NCBI GenBank assembly: GCA_964559455.1
Contig: CAZLHO010000031.1
Location: forward strand, 1-34,090
DNA: 34,090 nt
Source of the DNA: CAZLHO01 sp964559455
GTDB lineage: Bacteria; Krumholzibacteriota; Krumholzibacteriia; LZORAL124-64-63
Direction of reading: 5' to 3'
Of the stretch, positions 16,456 through 24,595 are shown piece after piece (the first letter of the stretch is position 1; each line of letters starts with the position of its first letter). The position numbers and the translations under genes were made by a program. The notes beneath the pieces were generated by a model that made no database searches, was not told where the DNA came from, and saw only the letters and a list, made by a program, of their open reading frames with translations.

Positions 16456-17243
16456 GACAGCACCTCCGCGAGCGCCCGCCGGACCAGGGTGCGGCAGAGG
16501 CGACGTCGATAGGCCGCCGACCCCCTCAGGCCGTCGCCGAATTCCAGTTCCTCGGCGGCCAGCCCGGCCGCGTGATCGGCGGCGTCCTGCGCGTCGGCGT
16601 TCGCGTCGAGCCAGGCCATGGCCCCCTCGGCCAGCCTGGCCACGCCCGGCCGCGCCCCCACCGCCAGCCGGAAGCCGTCGGCCCGGCGCACGGCGGCCAC
16701 GTTCAGCACGGCGAAGTCGTTGCGGGTGTTCGTCAGCTCGCGCCAGGCCGCTCGGCCGCCCGCGGCCGGCAGGCGGACCTCGGCCAGGATATCCTGCGGA
16801 TCGTGGGATCCGGCCAGGAAGTCCCCGATGGGGACGGGGCCGCCGCGGTGCAGCACGACCACGGCGTCCAGGGCCAGCAGGGCGGTGATCAGGTTCGAGA
16901 AGGCGTAGCGCCGGTAGACGGTGCCGCCGACGGTGACCACGTTGCGCAGCTGCACGCCGCCGATGTCGGCGACGGAACGGGCGACCAGGCCGTCGGCGTA
17001 GTCGCGCAGGAGCGGATCGGTCTCGAGCCGGCGGTAGGTGGCCATGGCGCCCAGGGCCGGGCCGGCGTCGGTCGCGCGCACGTAGTCCAGCCCGGCCTCG
17101 AAGAGATCGATGGCCAGATCGAGCTGCCGGGCGCCGAGGCGCAGGTAGGCGCCCCCGCCCACCAGGGCGGCGCGCGGCGACGAGGCGAGCAAAGCGGCGG
17201 CCTCGTCCAGCGAGGCGGCCTTGACGTAGCTGGTCACGCTCAT
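16452..17243 (-). CDS. Molybdenum hydroxylase FAD-binding subunit
   Basis: This 263-residue medium subunit is the first gene of the operon. FAD-binding signatures are 'LVGGGAYLRLG' (27-37), in place of the commoner GGTDL, and 'QLRNVVTVGGTVYRR' (98-112), where Thr-Val replaces the usual Asn after the glycines; the pattern is closer to YgfM-like FAD proteins than to CoxM. 'LLALDA' follows at 122-127. The ATG at 17243 has GGAGGG about 9 bases upstream; an in-frame start at 17285 lacks a site. The last four bases overlap the 2Fe-2S gene. The 219-base gap upstream to the divergent RND permease must hold the operon promoter. Confidence 0.9.
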   Translation of the reverse strand: MSVTSYVKAASLDEAAALLASSPRAALVGGGAYLRLGARQLDLAIDLFEAGLDYVRATDAGPALGAMATYRRLETDPLLRDYADGLVARSVADIGGVQLRNVVTVGGTVYRRYAFSNLITALLALDAVVVLHRGGPVPIGDFLAGSHDPQDILAEVRLPAAGGRAAWRELTNTRNDFAVLNVAAVRRADGFRLAVGARPGVARLAEGAMAWLDANADAQDAADHAAGLAAEELEFGDGLRGSAAYRRRLCRTLVRRALAEVLS

Positions 17244-17462
17244 GGCGCGGTTCCCTCCTGCCGGGCGACGGGCGAACGAATCCATTCGCGGCGGACCGGC
17301 GACGACGTCCCATGGAATATGTCCCGACTAAACTAGCACACAGCCGGCCGATCTTCCAAGCTACGCGCAACGCGGGCTTTCCACCCCCTCGTCCCGCCCT
17401 TATCTTGGGGCACGTCCCGCCGCCGTCGCCCGGCGGCCGCCCTCCCGAGCCGTGGAGTCGCG
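17244..17462. promoter_or_regulatory. Divergent promoter region, hydroxylase operon / RND permease
   Basis: This gap must contain start signals for both the leftward molybdenum hydroxylase operon and the rightward RND permease. An AT-richer patch at about 17314-17342 stands out. On the minus strand it includes TGCTAGTTT, weakly like an extended -10. I see no convincing -35/-10 pair and no clear operator. Confidence 0.35.
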
Positions 17463-20400
17463 ATGACCCTGCCCGAACTCGCCATCCGGCGGCACGTGAC
17501 GACGCTGATGATCATCGTCAGCCTCGTCGTGCTCGGCGGCGTCGCCCTGACCCGTCTGCCCCTGGCCTTCATGCCCGACATCGAGCGGCCCGAACTCTTC
17601 GTGCGCCTGCCCTACGCCAACGCCTCGCCGGAGCAGGTCGAGCGGATGGTCGTGCGCCCGGTGGAGGACGCCCTGGGCTCGGTCAAGGGCCTGAACGGCA
17701 TGTTCTCGCATTGCGACCAGGACGGGGGCATGGTGCGCCTGGAGTTCGACTGGGGCGCCGACCTGCACCTGGCCCGGGTCGAGGCATGGGAGAAGCTGGA
17801 CCGCATCCGCCGCGACCTGCCCGACGACCTGGGCGACATCACCGTCAGCGGCAGCTGGGATTCCCGCGACGCCGACCAGCCGATCCTCGAGGGCCGGCTC
17901 AGCTCGCAGCGCAACCTGAGCGAGAGCTACGATCTGCTCGAGCGCAAGATCGTCCGTCCCCTGGAGCGCATCCCCGGCGTGGCGCAGGTGCGGCTGGACG
18001 GGGTCAACCCCCGCGAGGTCCGCGTCAACCTGCGCGTGCGCGACCTCGAATTCCACGGCGTCGACGTGCGCGAGGTCTCGCGCATCCTGCGCGGCGCCAA
18101 CTTCGACCGCTCCCTGGGCGTGATCCGGCAGGGCGACGCCCGCTTCACCCTGCGCACCGTGGGCAGCTTCCGCGAGATCGAGGAGATCCGCGCCCTGCCG
18201 CTGCGCGGCGACGGCCTGCGCCTGGGCGACGTGGCCGACGTCGTCTACGCCGAGCCCCCGCTGGAGTACGGCCGGCACCTGGACGGCCGCTTCGCCGTGG
18301 GCATCAGCGTCAGCCAGGAGGCCAGGGCCAACACCGTCGAGGTCTGCCGCATGCTCGAGGAGCGCATCGCGGCCATGGACGGCGACCCCGAGCTGGAGGA
18401 CGTCGCCTTCCTGGTCTGGTTCAGCCAGGGCCGCGAGATCCGCAAGACGCTGCGGGACCTGGCCTTCACCGGCGTCTTCGGCGCCCTGCTGGCGTCGCTG
18501 GTGCTCTTCGTCTTCCTGCGCCGCCTCTCGACCACCTTCGTCGCCGTGGCCTGCATCCCCTTCTCGCTGATCGTGACCTGCGGCTTCGTCTGGGCCCAGG
18601 GCAAGACGCTGAACACCCTGACCCTGCTCGGGCTGATCGTCGGCATCGGCATGCTGGTGGACAACGCGGTCGTGGTGATGGAGAACATCTTCCGCCACCA
18701 GGAGCGCGGCGTCGGCCGGCGCGAGTCCGCCCGCCTGGGGGCCGGCGAGGTCGCCACCGCGGTCACGGCCGCCACCCTGACTTCGGTGATCGTTTTCCTG
18801 CCCCTGATCTTCAACAAGCCCAGCGAGATGAACCTCTACCTGAAGGAACTGGGCCTGACGATCTGCCTGACCCTGCTCGCATCGCTCTTCATCAGCCAGA
18901 CCCTGATCCCCCTGGCCGCCACCTGGTTCATCCGTTCACGACCCCGCCCCCGCAGCCGCGCCATGACCCGGGTCGAGGACGGCTACGTGCGCCTGCTGGG
19001 CTTCGGCCTGCGCCACCGCTGGCTGTCGCCGCTGGTCGGGCTCGGCGTGCTGGCCTCGGCCGTCGTCCCCTTCCAGCGCATCGACAAGAACTTCGATTCG
19101 ACCCGGGCCGAACTCTTCGTGCAGGTCGGCTACGAGTACAGCGAGGAGTCGGGGCTGGCCGAGAAGGAGGAGGTCGTCTCGGGGCTGGAACGGCTGTTGG
19201 AGCCCCATCGCGAGGAGCTGATGGCGCGTTCGATCTACAGCTTCTGGAGCGACCGCTGGTCCCTGACCCGGATCTACCTCAAGGAAGGGGAGGCCGACGA
19301 GGAGAACCTGGCGACGGTGCGGCGACGCCTGCGCGAGCTGCTGCCCGAGATCCCCGGCGTCCGGCTGCGCGTGCAGGACAACACCCAGTCCTGGCGGCAC
19401 GGCGGCGGCAACCGCATCGCCTTCCAGATCGTGGGCGAGGACTCGGAGGTGCTGGGCCGGCTGGCCGAGGAGGCGCGCGATCGCCTGGAGACGATTCCCG
19501 GCCTGGTCGACGCCTTCAGCAGCAGCCAGCAGGGCACCCAGGAACTGCACGTCTCCCTGGACCGCGACCTGGCCACCCGCTACGGCCTGACCCCGATGCA
19601 GGTGGCCGAGACCGTGGGGCTGACATACCGCGGCCGCCGGCTGCCGCGCTTCCGCGCCGAGGACGGCGAGCGCGAGATGCGCATGACCCTGGACGAACGG
19701 CGCGAGGAGAGCCTGGCCCAGCTGTCCAACCTGCCCGTCTGGACGCCGGAGGGCGAGAAGATCCCGCTGGCCTCGGTGGCGGACATCAGCGAGTTGCCCG
19801 GCGCGGAGCGCATCCGCCGCGAGGACCGGCTGACCAGCGTGCGCGTCGGCGCCCGCTACGAGGAGGGCGTTCGCGACGACTACCTGCCGGCGGTGAACGC
19901 CGTCATGGCTGGGATGGAGTTCCCCTTCGGCTACAGCTGGACCTTCGGCGACTGGCAGCGACGGCAGCGAGAGAAGTCGCAGGAGTTCCTGGTCAACCTC
20001 CTGCTGGCGCTGCTGCTGATCTTCGCCGTGATGTCCGCGCTCTTCGAATCGGTGCGGCAGGCGGTGGCCCTGCTGGTCGCCCTGCCCTTCGCGCTGGCCG
20101 GGGCGGTCTGGACCCTCTACATCACCGGCACCGATTTCGACCAGCCGGCGGCCGTGGGCCTGCTGCTGCTGATCGGCATCGTCGTCAACAACGGCATCGT
20201 CATGATCGAGCACATCAACACCTACCGCCGCGCCGGCATGGCCCGTGACGAGGCCATGCTGCTGGGCGGCCGCGAACGGCTGCGTCCGATCCTGATGACG
20301 GCCGTGACCACGCTGCTCGGCCTGTTGCCGATCGTGATCCAGAAGCCGTCGCTGGGTGGGATCTACTACTACTCGCTGGCGCTGGTGATCATGGGCGGGC

Positions 20401-20513
20401 TGGTGGTGTCGACCTTCCTGACCTCGGTGCTGCTGCCGACGACGGCGGCCCTGAGCGAGGACATCTTCGGCGGTGCCGGCAGACTGCTGGGACGGCTGGC
20501 GCGACGGCGCTAG
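17463..20513 (+). CDS. RND efflux permease without adjacent adaptor
   Basis: This is a 1016-residue inner-membrane RND exporter. Helix 1 is at about 12-30, the helix cluster 2-6 begins near 332, and the second cluster near 848. Helix 4 carries 'GIGMLVDNAVVVMENIF' (394-410) with Asp400 as the proton-relay residue followed by Asn. The second half has 'IGIVVNNGIVMIEHIN' at the matching helix. GGAG at 17454-17457 supports the ATG at 17463. Unlike the other two RND systems here, no adaptor gene lies beside it, so it must borrow one from elsewhere or act differently. It is only moderately similar to the permease at 3972-7046. Its TAG stop shares a CTAG with the convergent gene's stop. Confidence 0.93.
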   Translation: MTLPELAIRRHVTTLMIIVSLVVLGGVALTRLPLAFMPDIERPELFVRLPYANASPEQVERMVVRPVEDALGSVKGLNGMFSHCDQDGGMVRLEFDWGADLHLARVEAWEKLDRIRRDLPDDLGDITVSGSWDSRDADQPILEGRLSSQRNLSESYDLLERKIVRPLERIPGVAQVRLDGVNPREVRVNLRVRDLEFHGVDVREVSRILRGANFDRSLGVIRQGDARFTLRTVGSFREIEEIRALPLRGDGLRLGDVADVVYAEPPLEYGRHLDGRFAVGISVSQEARANTVEVCRMLEERIAAMDGDPELEDVAFLVWFSQGREIRKTLRDLAFTGVFGALLASLVLFVFLRRLSTTFVAVACIPFSLIVTCGFVWAQGKTLNTLTLLGLIVGIGMLVDNAVVVMENIFRHQERGVGRRESARLGAGEVATAVTAATLTSVIVFLPLIFNKPSEMNLYLKELGLTICLTLLASLFISQTLIPLAATWFIRSRPRPRSRAMTRVEDGYVRLLGFGLRHRWLSPLVGLGVLASAVVPFQRIDKNFDSTRAELFVQVGYEYSEESGLAEKEEVVSGLERLLEPHREELMARSIYSFWSDRWSLTRIYLKEGEADEENLATVRRRLRELLPEIPGVRLRVQDNTQSWRHGGGNRIAFQIVGEDSEVLGRLAEEARDRLETIPGLVDAFSSSQQGTQELHVSLDRDLATRYGLTPMQVAETVGLTYRGRRLPRFRAEDGEREMRMTLDERREESLAQLSNLPVWTPEGEKIPLASVADISELPGAERIRREDRLTSVRVGARYEEGVRDDYLPAVNAVMAGMEFPFGYSWTFGDWQRRQREKSQEFLVNLLLALLLIFAVMSALFESVRQAVALLVALPFALAGAVWTLYITGTDFDQPAAVGLLLLIGIVVNNGIVMIEHINTYRRAGMARDEAMLLGGRERLRPILMTAVTTLLGLLPIVIQKPSLGGIYYYSLALVIMGGLVVSTFLTSVLLPTTAALSEDIFGGAGRLLGRLARRR

Positions 20514-21340
20514 CCGTTTTCGCCGTCTCCCTCCTCGCCGCGCTCCTCGCGCCCCACCAGGGTCACGATCTCCGCCGCGATCTCCTCGACGGGCTTGCCC
20601 GTGACCTCGACCACCGGCCAGGCCGGATCCTTCTGGCAGATGAAACGGGCGTAGTCCAGCTCGCGGCGCACGTGGGCCGGGTCGGCGTAGTCGCCCGTGG
20701 CCTGGTTCAGGTATTCCTGACGGGCGCGGCGCAGGTTGGCCAGGCGCAGGGGGCGGGTCATCAGGCCGACGACGCGGCGGGGCGGCAGCTTCCACAGCTC
20801 CGGCGGCGGCTCCAGGCCGAGCACGATCGGCACGTTGGCCACGAACCAGCCCTTGGTCGCCAGGTAGATGCTGAGCGGGGTCTTGAAGGTGCGCGAGACG
20901 CCGACGAGGACGATCTCGGCCAGGTGCAGTTCGTGCGCGCGCTGGCCGTCGTCGTGGTGGAAGGCGTACTCCATCGATTCGATGCGTCGGAAGTAGGTCT
21001 CGTTGAGCTGGCGGAAGAGGCCCGGCTTCTCGGAGGGGCTGACCGCCAGGTGGTGCGAGAGGCGGTCCAGCAGGGGGCCCATCAGGTCGATGGTGGGCAC
21101 GTTCCGCAGGCGTCCCTCCTCGATCACGGCCCGCCGCAGCTCGTCGGTGACCAGGGTGTGCACGACCAGCGCTTCGCGTTCGGCGGCCCGGCCCACCGCG
21201 CCGCGGACCTGGGCCGGCGTGCGCATGCCCGGAGCCAGCCGCACCTCGACCGACGTACCCTCGAACTGGGTCAGCGCCGCGTTCAGGGCCCGCTCGGCCG
21301 TGCCGCCGGTGCCGTCGGAAATCACCAGGATCCGGTTCAT
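20510..21340 (-). CDS. ppsR: PEP synthase / PPDK regulatory protein (kinase-phosphorylase, DUF299)
   Basis: This 276-residue protein of the PDRP1/PpsR family switches phosphoenolpyruvate synthase or pyruvate phosphate dikinase on and off by reversible phosphorylation of a threonine. Key marks are the N-terminal 'ILVISDGTGGTAE' (4-16) and the nucleotide-binding loop 'GVSRTFKTPLSIYLA' (147-161), the family's P-loop. Length is normal. The ATG at 21340 overlaps the stop of the MATE gene (ATGA), so the two are co-translated. The target dikinase is not in the window. Which of the two targets it controls cannot be told from sequence alone. Confidence 0.93.
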   Translation of the reverse strand: MNRILVISDGTGGTAERALNAALTQFEGTSVEVRLAPGMRTPAQVRGAVGRAAEREALVVHTLVTDELRRAVIEEGRLRNVPTIDLMGPLLDRLSHHLAVSPSEKPGLFRQLNETYFRRIESMEYAFHHDDGQRAHELHLAEIVLVGVSRTFKTPLSIYLATKGWFVANVPIVLGLEPPPELWKLPPRRVVGLMTRPLRLANLRRARQEYLNQATGDYADPAHVRRELDYARFICQKDPAWPVVEVTGKPVEEIAAEIVTLVGREERGEEGDGENG

Positions 21341-22773
21341 GGGCCCTCCTCCATCCCGCCCGGCGATTCTCCGCGCTCCGCGGCCGGAAGGCCAGCGGGA
21401 ACCGCGGCCGGCGGGTCGTCGATCATCGTCCGCTTCCAGTCGCCGCGCAGGAACCAGAGGAAGGCCGCCAGGGCGGCGATCACGTTCGACAGGTTCATCG
21501 CCCACCACAGCCCGATCGGCCCCATGCCCAGAGCCACGGCCATCAGCCACGAGGCGGGGATGCGGATCAGCCAGAGGCGGCCCACGTTCACGGCCATCAC
21601 CGGCGTCGTGTGGCCGCCCCCCTGGAAGGCGCCGTAGAGCACCATGATCAGTCCGAAGACGAAGACCGAGAACGAGGTGATGCGCAGCAGGTCCGCGCCG
21701 TGGCGGACCACGTCGGGGTCGGGGGTGAAGAGGCGGGTGATCGGCCCGCCGAAGATGCAGGTCAGCGTGGTCATGGGCAGCAGGACGACGGTGATCAGCA
21801 GCGCCGAGCGACGCACCGACAAGGCGGCCCGCTCGGGCAGCCGCGCGCCCAGGTTCTGGCCGACGGCCGCGGCGTTGGCCTGGGCCAGGGCCATCGCCGG
21901 CACCATCGCCGTCATCACGATGCGGTGCCCCACGCCGAAGGCCGCGGTCACCGCGGAGCCGAAGCCGTTGACGATCCCCAGCAGCAGCGTGAAGCCCAGC
22001 GAGGTGGCGGTCTGGCCCAGCGACAGCGGCAGGCCGATGCGCAGCAGTTTCCGGATCATCGGGCCGTCCCACAGCAGGTCGCCGCGGCGCAGGCGGAAGC
22101 CCCGGCCGCCGAAGAGGGCCCGCAGCGCCAGCACCGAGGCCACGGCCCGCGCGATCACGGTGGCCAGGGCGGCGCCGGCCACGCCCAGCCGCGGCACGGG
22201 CCCCAGGCCGAAGATCAGCACCGGATCCAGGACCAGGTTCAGCAGCACGGTGGCCACGTTGATCCGCATCGGGCCCACCGTGTCGCCCAGGCCGGTGTAG
22301 ATCCCCTGGTAGACGAAGAAGATGAACATCAACGGGACGCCCGCCAGGATCCAGCGCATGTAGAGCAGCGTCGCCGCGAAGGCGTCCGGCGGCGTGCGCA
22401 GCAGGCGCAGCAGGGTCGGGGCCAGCAGCAGGCCGAGCCCGGCGATCACGACGCCGACGGCGAACTGCAGCACCAGCGTCTGCCCGGCGGCCCGCCCCAG
22501 GCCCTCGCTGCGGCCGGCGCCCCGGTACTGGCTGACCAGGGTCGTGCCCGCCTGGCCCAGGCCCATCGCCAAGGCGATGCCGATGAAAACCACGTTCATG
22601 GTGATCGTCGGGGCCACCAGGGCTTCCTTGCCCAGCTTCCCCAGCCAGAAGGCGTCGGCCAGATTGAAGAGGGTCTGCAGCAGGAAGGACACGCTCACCG
22701 GCCAGGCCACCGCCAGCAGATGCGGGGTCATGGGACCGCGGGTCATGTCGCGTCCGGCCAGGGGGGAAGGCAT
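21337..22773 (-). CDS. MATE family efflux transporter
   Basis: This is a 478-residue polytopic membrane protein with about 12 helices in two homologous halves, typical of MATE (NorM/DinF-like) cation-coupled exporters. It has 'SFLLQTLFNLADAFWLGKLG' near the N-terminus and 'GLGQAGTTLVSQYRGAG' in helix 2, both family hallmarks; the second half repeats the pattern ('ANAAAVGQNLGA'). The ATG at 22773 is preceded by GGAG seven bases upstream; the far longer open frame upstream is not coding. Its 3' end overlaps the ppsR start. Substrate is unknown; multidrug or metabolite export are both possible. Confidence 0.93.
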   Translation of the reverse strand: MPSPLAGRDMTRGPMTPHLLAVAWPVSVSFLLQTLFNLADAFWLGKLGKEALVAPTITMNVVFIGIALAMGLGQAGTTLVSQYRGAGRSEGLGRAAGQTLVLQFAVGVVIAGLGLLLAPTLLRLLRTPPDAFAATLLYMRWILAGVPLMFIFFVYQGIYTGLGDTVGPMRINVATVLLNLVLDPVLIFGLGPVPRLGVAGAALATVIARAVASVLALRALFGGRGFRLRRGDLLWDGPMIRKLLRIGLPLSLGQTATSLGFTLLLGIVNGFGSAVTAAFGVGHRIVMTAMVPAMALAQANAAAVGQNLGARLPERAALSVRRSALLITVVLLPMTTLTCIFGGPITRLFTPDPDVVRHGADLLRITSFSVFVFGLIMVLYGAFQGGGHTTPVMAVNVGRLWLIRIPASWLMAVALGMGPIGLWWAMNLSNVIAALAAFLWFLRGDWKRTMIDDPPAAVPAGLPAAERGESPGGMEEGP

Positions 22774-22856
22774 GGGTCGCTCCGGGTTGACGTATCCGGC
22801 GGGTCGGCGAACGACCAAGATAGCAGGCGGAGAGCCGGGGAGAAAGCGCGCCGGCC

Positions 22857-23639
22857 CTACTCCCTGAGCCTTTCCGGCCAGACGGCCGGATCCTGCCGGA
22901 AGTAGTCCTTGAGCACCCCGTAGAGTTCGGCGTGACGCGCCAGCAGCAGCCGCGGAGCCTCGAAGAAGAGCTCGACGGCCGCTGCGAAGAACTCGGTGGG
23001 ACTCTCGGCGGCGTAGTCGTCGAAGAGCTTGCTGCGGCCGTGCTCGACCCGGCGCTGCAACACGGCGAACTCGCGGCCGCAGACCTCCTTCCAGCGCTCC
23101 TCGGCGGTCGCGTTGGGCAACGCCGGCATGCCGTCGGCCACGCCGTGCTCGTCGTCGAGCTGGTGGGCGAATTCGTGCAGCACCACGTTGAAGCCCTCGC
23201 CGTGGGCGGCCAAGTCGCGGGTCACGTCGGCCCACGAGAGCACCAGCGACCCCCGCTCCCAGGACTCCCCCAGCCGCTCCTCGACGGCCTCGTGGACCAG
23301 GCCGTCCTCGTCCTCCTCGACGATGTCGGCGGCGAAGGCCTCGGGGTAGATCAGGATCGAATGCAGCTTCGGGTAGACGTCGGTCTCGCGGTTCAGCAGC
23401 AGCAGGCAGGCCAGGCCGGCCACGGTCAGGCGCTTCTCGTCGTCGATCACCAGGCCGCCGCAGCCCTCGAAGCTCTTCTCGGCCAGGAAGATGCGGACCA
23501 GCCCCTCGATCCGGCTCTGCTCGTCCGCGGACAGACGCCCGTAGTGGGGCACCTGCGCACGCAGGATTTCGCGCCATTCCGGGGTCACGGGAGTCTCCAG
23601 CAGCCGGCTGCGCCGGCGACGCTTCAGGAATCCGAGCAT
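22857..23639 (-). CDS. mtfA: MtfA-like zinc peptidase (M90 family)
   Basis: This 260-residue protein has the gluzincin-like HEFAH motif at 155-159 within 'VVLHEFAHQLDDEHG', and a downstream 'ESPTEFFA' (212-219) that supplies the third zinc ligand, probably Glu216. These and the basic N-terminus 'GFLKRRRR' match MtfA. In E. coli, MtfA is a cytosolic aminopeptidase linked to control of the Mlc repressor and glucose uptake; whether that role holds here is unknown, as no Mlc or PTS gene is near. The ATG at 23639 overlaps the stop of the EamA transporter gene by one base (TGATG). Confidence 0.92.
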   Translation of the reverse strand: MLGFLKRRRRSRLLETPVTPEWREILRAQVPHYGRLSADEQSRIEGLVRIFLAEKSFEGCGGLVIDDEKRLTVAGLACLLLLNRETDVYPKLHSILIYPEAFAADIVEEDEDGLVHEAVEERLGESWERGSLVLSWADVTRDLAAHGEGFNVVLHEFAHQLDDEHGVADGMPALPNATAEERWKEVCGREFAVLQRRVEHGRSKLFDDYAAESPTEFFAAAVELFFEAPRLLLARHAELYGVLKDYFRQDPAVWPERLRE

Positions 23640-24547
23640 CACGCCTCCTCGACGGCGGCCGCGCGGCCGCCGGTCCGTTGCCAGATCAGGCCCGCCACGA
23701 TCAGCACCAGCCCGGCGAAGGTCGAGGGCAGAACCCTCTCGTCCAGCACATGGTGGATCAGCAGCAGCGACAGGAAGGGGGCGAGAAAAATCAGGTTCGC
23801 CACGCGCGAGGCGTTCGCCGAGCGGCGCAGCGCGGTCAGCCAGAGCACGAAGGTGAAGCCCATCTCGAAACAGCCGACGTAGGCGGCGCCCAGCAGCCCC
23901 GGCCAGCCGCCCGGCGACGGGTCCGCGGTCAGCAGCGTCCAGCCGGCCACCCAGGGCAACCCGAAGAGGAAGGCCAGCAGCAGGCCCGCCACCGGGTCGC
24001 GGGCGTCGCGCGTGTTCAGCACCCAGTACAGCGCCCAGATCAAGGTGCTGCCCAGGGCCAGGGCCACGCCGAGACCGTCGCTGAAATGCACGTCCAGCGG
24101 CCGGCCGTGGGTCGAGATGATCCAGACCCCGCCGTAACAGACCAGCCCGGCGCCGATATCCCGCCAGCCGATGCGCTGCTTCAGGATCAGGATCGACAGG
24201 AAGGCCAGCACCAGGGCCCAGGTGAAGTTCAGGGGCTGGGCCTCCTGCGCGGGCAAACGGTCGTAGGCCTCGAAGAGCACCAGGTAGTAGACGCAGGGAT
24301 TCATCAGGCCCAGCACGGCCGACAGCAGGTACTGGCGGCGGCTGCCGCGCAGCAGCAGGCCCAGCCGCCCCTGCGCCGCCAGCACCGCGGCCAGGGCCAG
24401 GGCCGAGAAGACGCTGGCCCACAGCAGCAGCGGCGCGGGATCCAGATGCCGCAACGTCAGCTTGAAGGCCGTCGCCACGGTGGACCACAGCAGCACGGCG
24501 GCCAGCCCGAAGAGGGTGGCGCTGTCGAAGGCGCGCAGGATCGTCAT
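23639..24547 (-). CDS. EamA/DMT superfamily transporter
   Basis: This is a 302-residue inner-membrane protein with about ten predicted helices in two EamA repeats. The first repeat includes 'ALNFTW'-like region 'AQPLNFTWALVLAFLSILIL' and the second 'YWVLNTRD' onward. Family members export amino acids or metabolites. The ATG at 24547 gives normal length; a TTG 42 bases upstream is possible but less likely, and neither has a strong ribosome site. It is translationally coupled to the MtfA-like gene. No substrate evidence is visible. Confidence 0.88.
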   Translation of the reverse strand: MTILRAFDSATLFGLAAVLLWSTVATAFKLTLRHLDPAPLLLWASVFSALALAAVLAAQGRLGLLLRGSRRQYLLSAVLGLMNPCVYYLVLFEAYDRLPAQEAQPLNFTWALVLAFLSILILKQRIGWRDIGAGLVCYGGVWIISTHGRPLDVHFSDGLGVALALGSTLIWALYWVLNTRDARDPVAGLLLAFLFGLPWVAGWTLLTADPSPGGWPGLLGAAYVGCFEMGFTFVLWLTALRRSANASRVANLIFLAPFLSLLLIHHVLDERVLPSTFAGLVLIVAGLIWQRTGGRAAAVEEA

Positions 24548-24595
24548 GCGCGGATGATGCCACTTCACGGGCAGCGTGGGAAGCGGCAAGCCGCC

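Noticed and set aside
17312..20248. A 978-codon plus-strand open frame overlapping the RND permease
   Set aside because: It is a shifted frame of the permease gene with a Pro/Arg-rich translation and no membrane helices.
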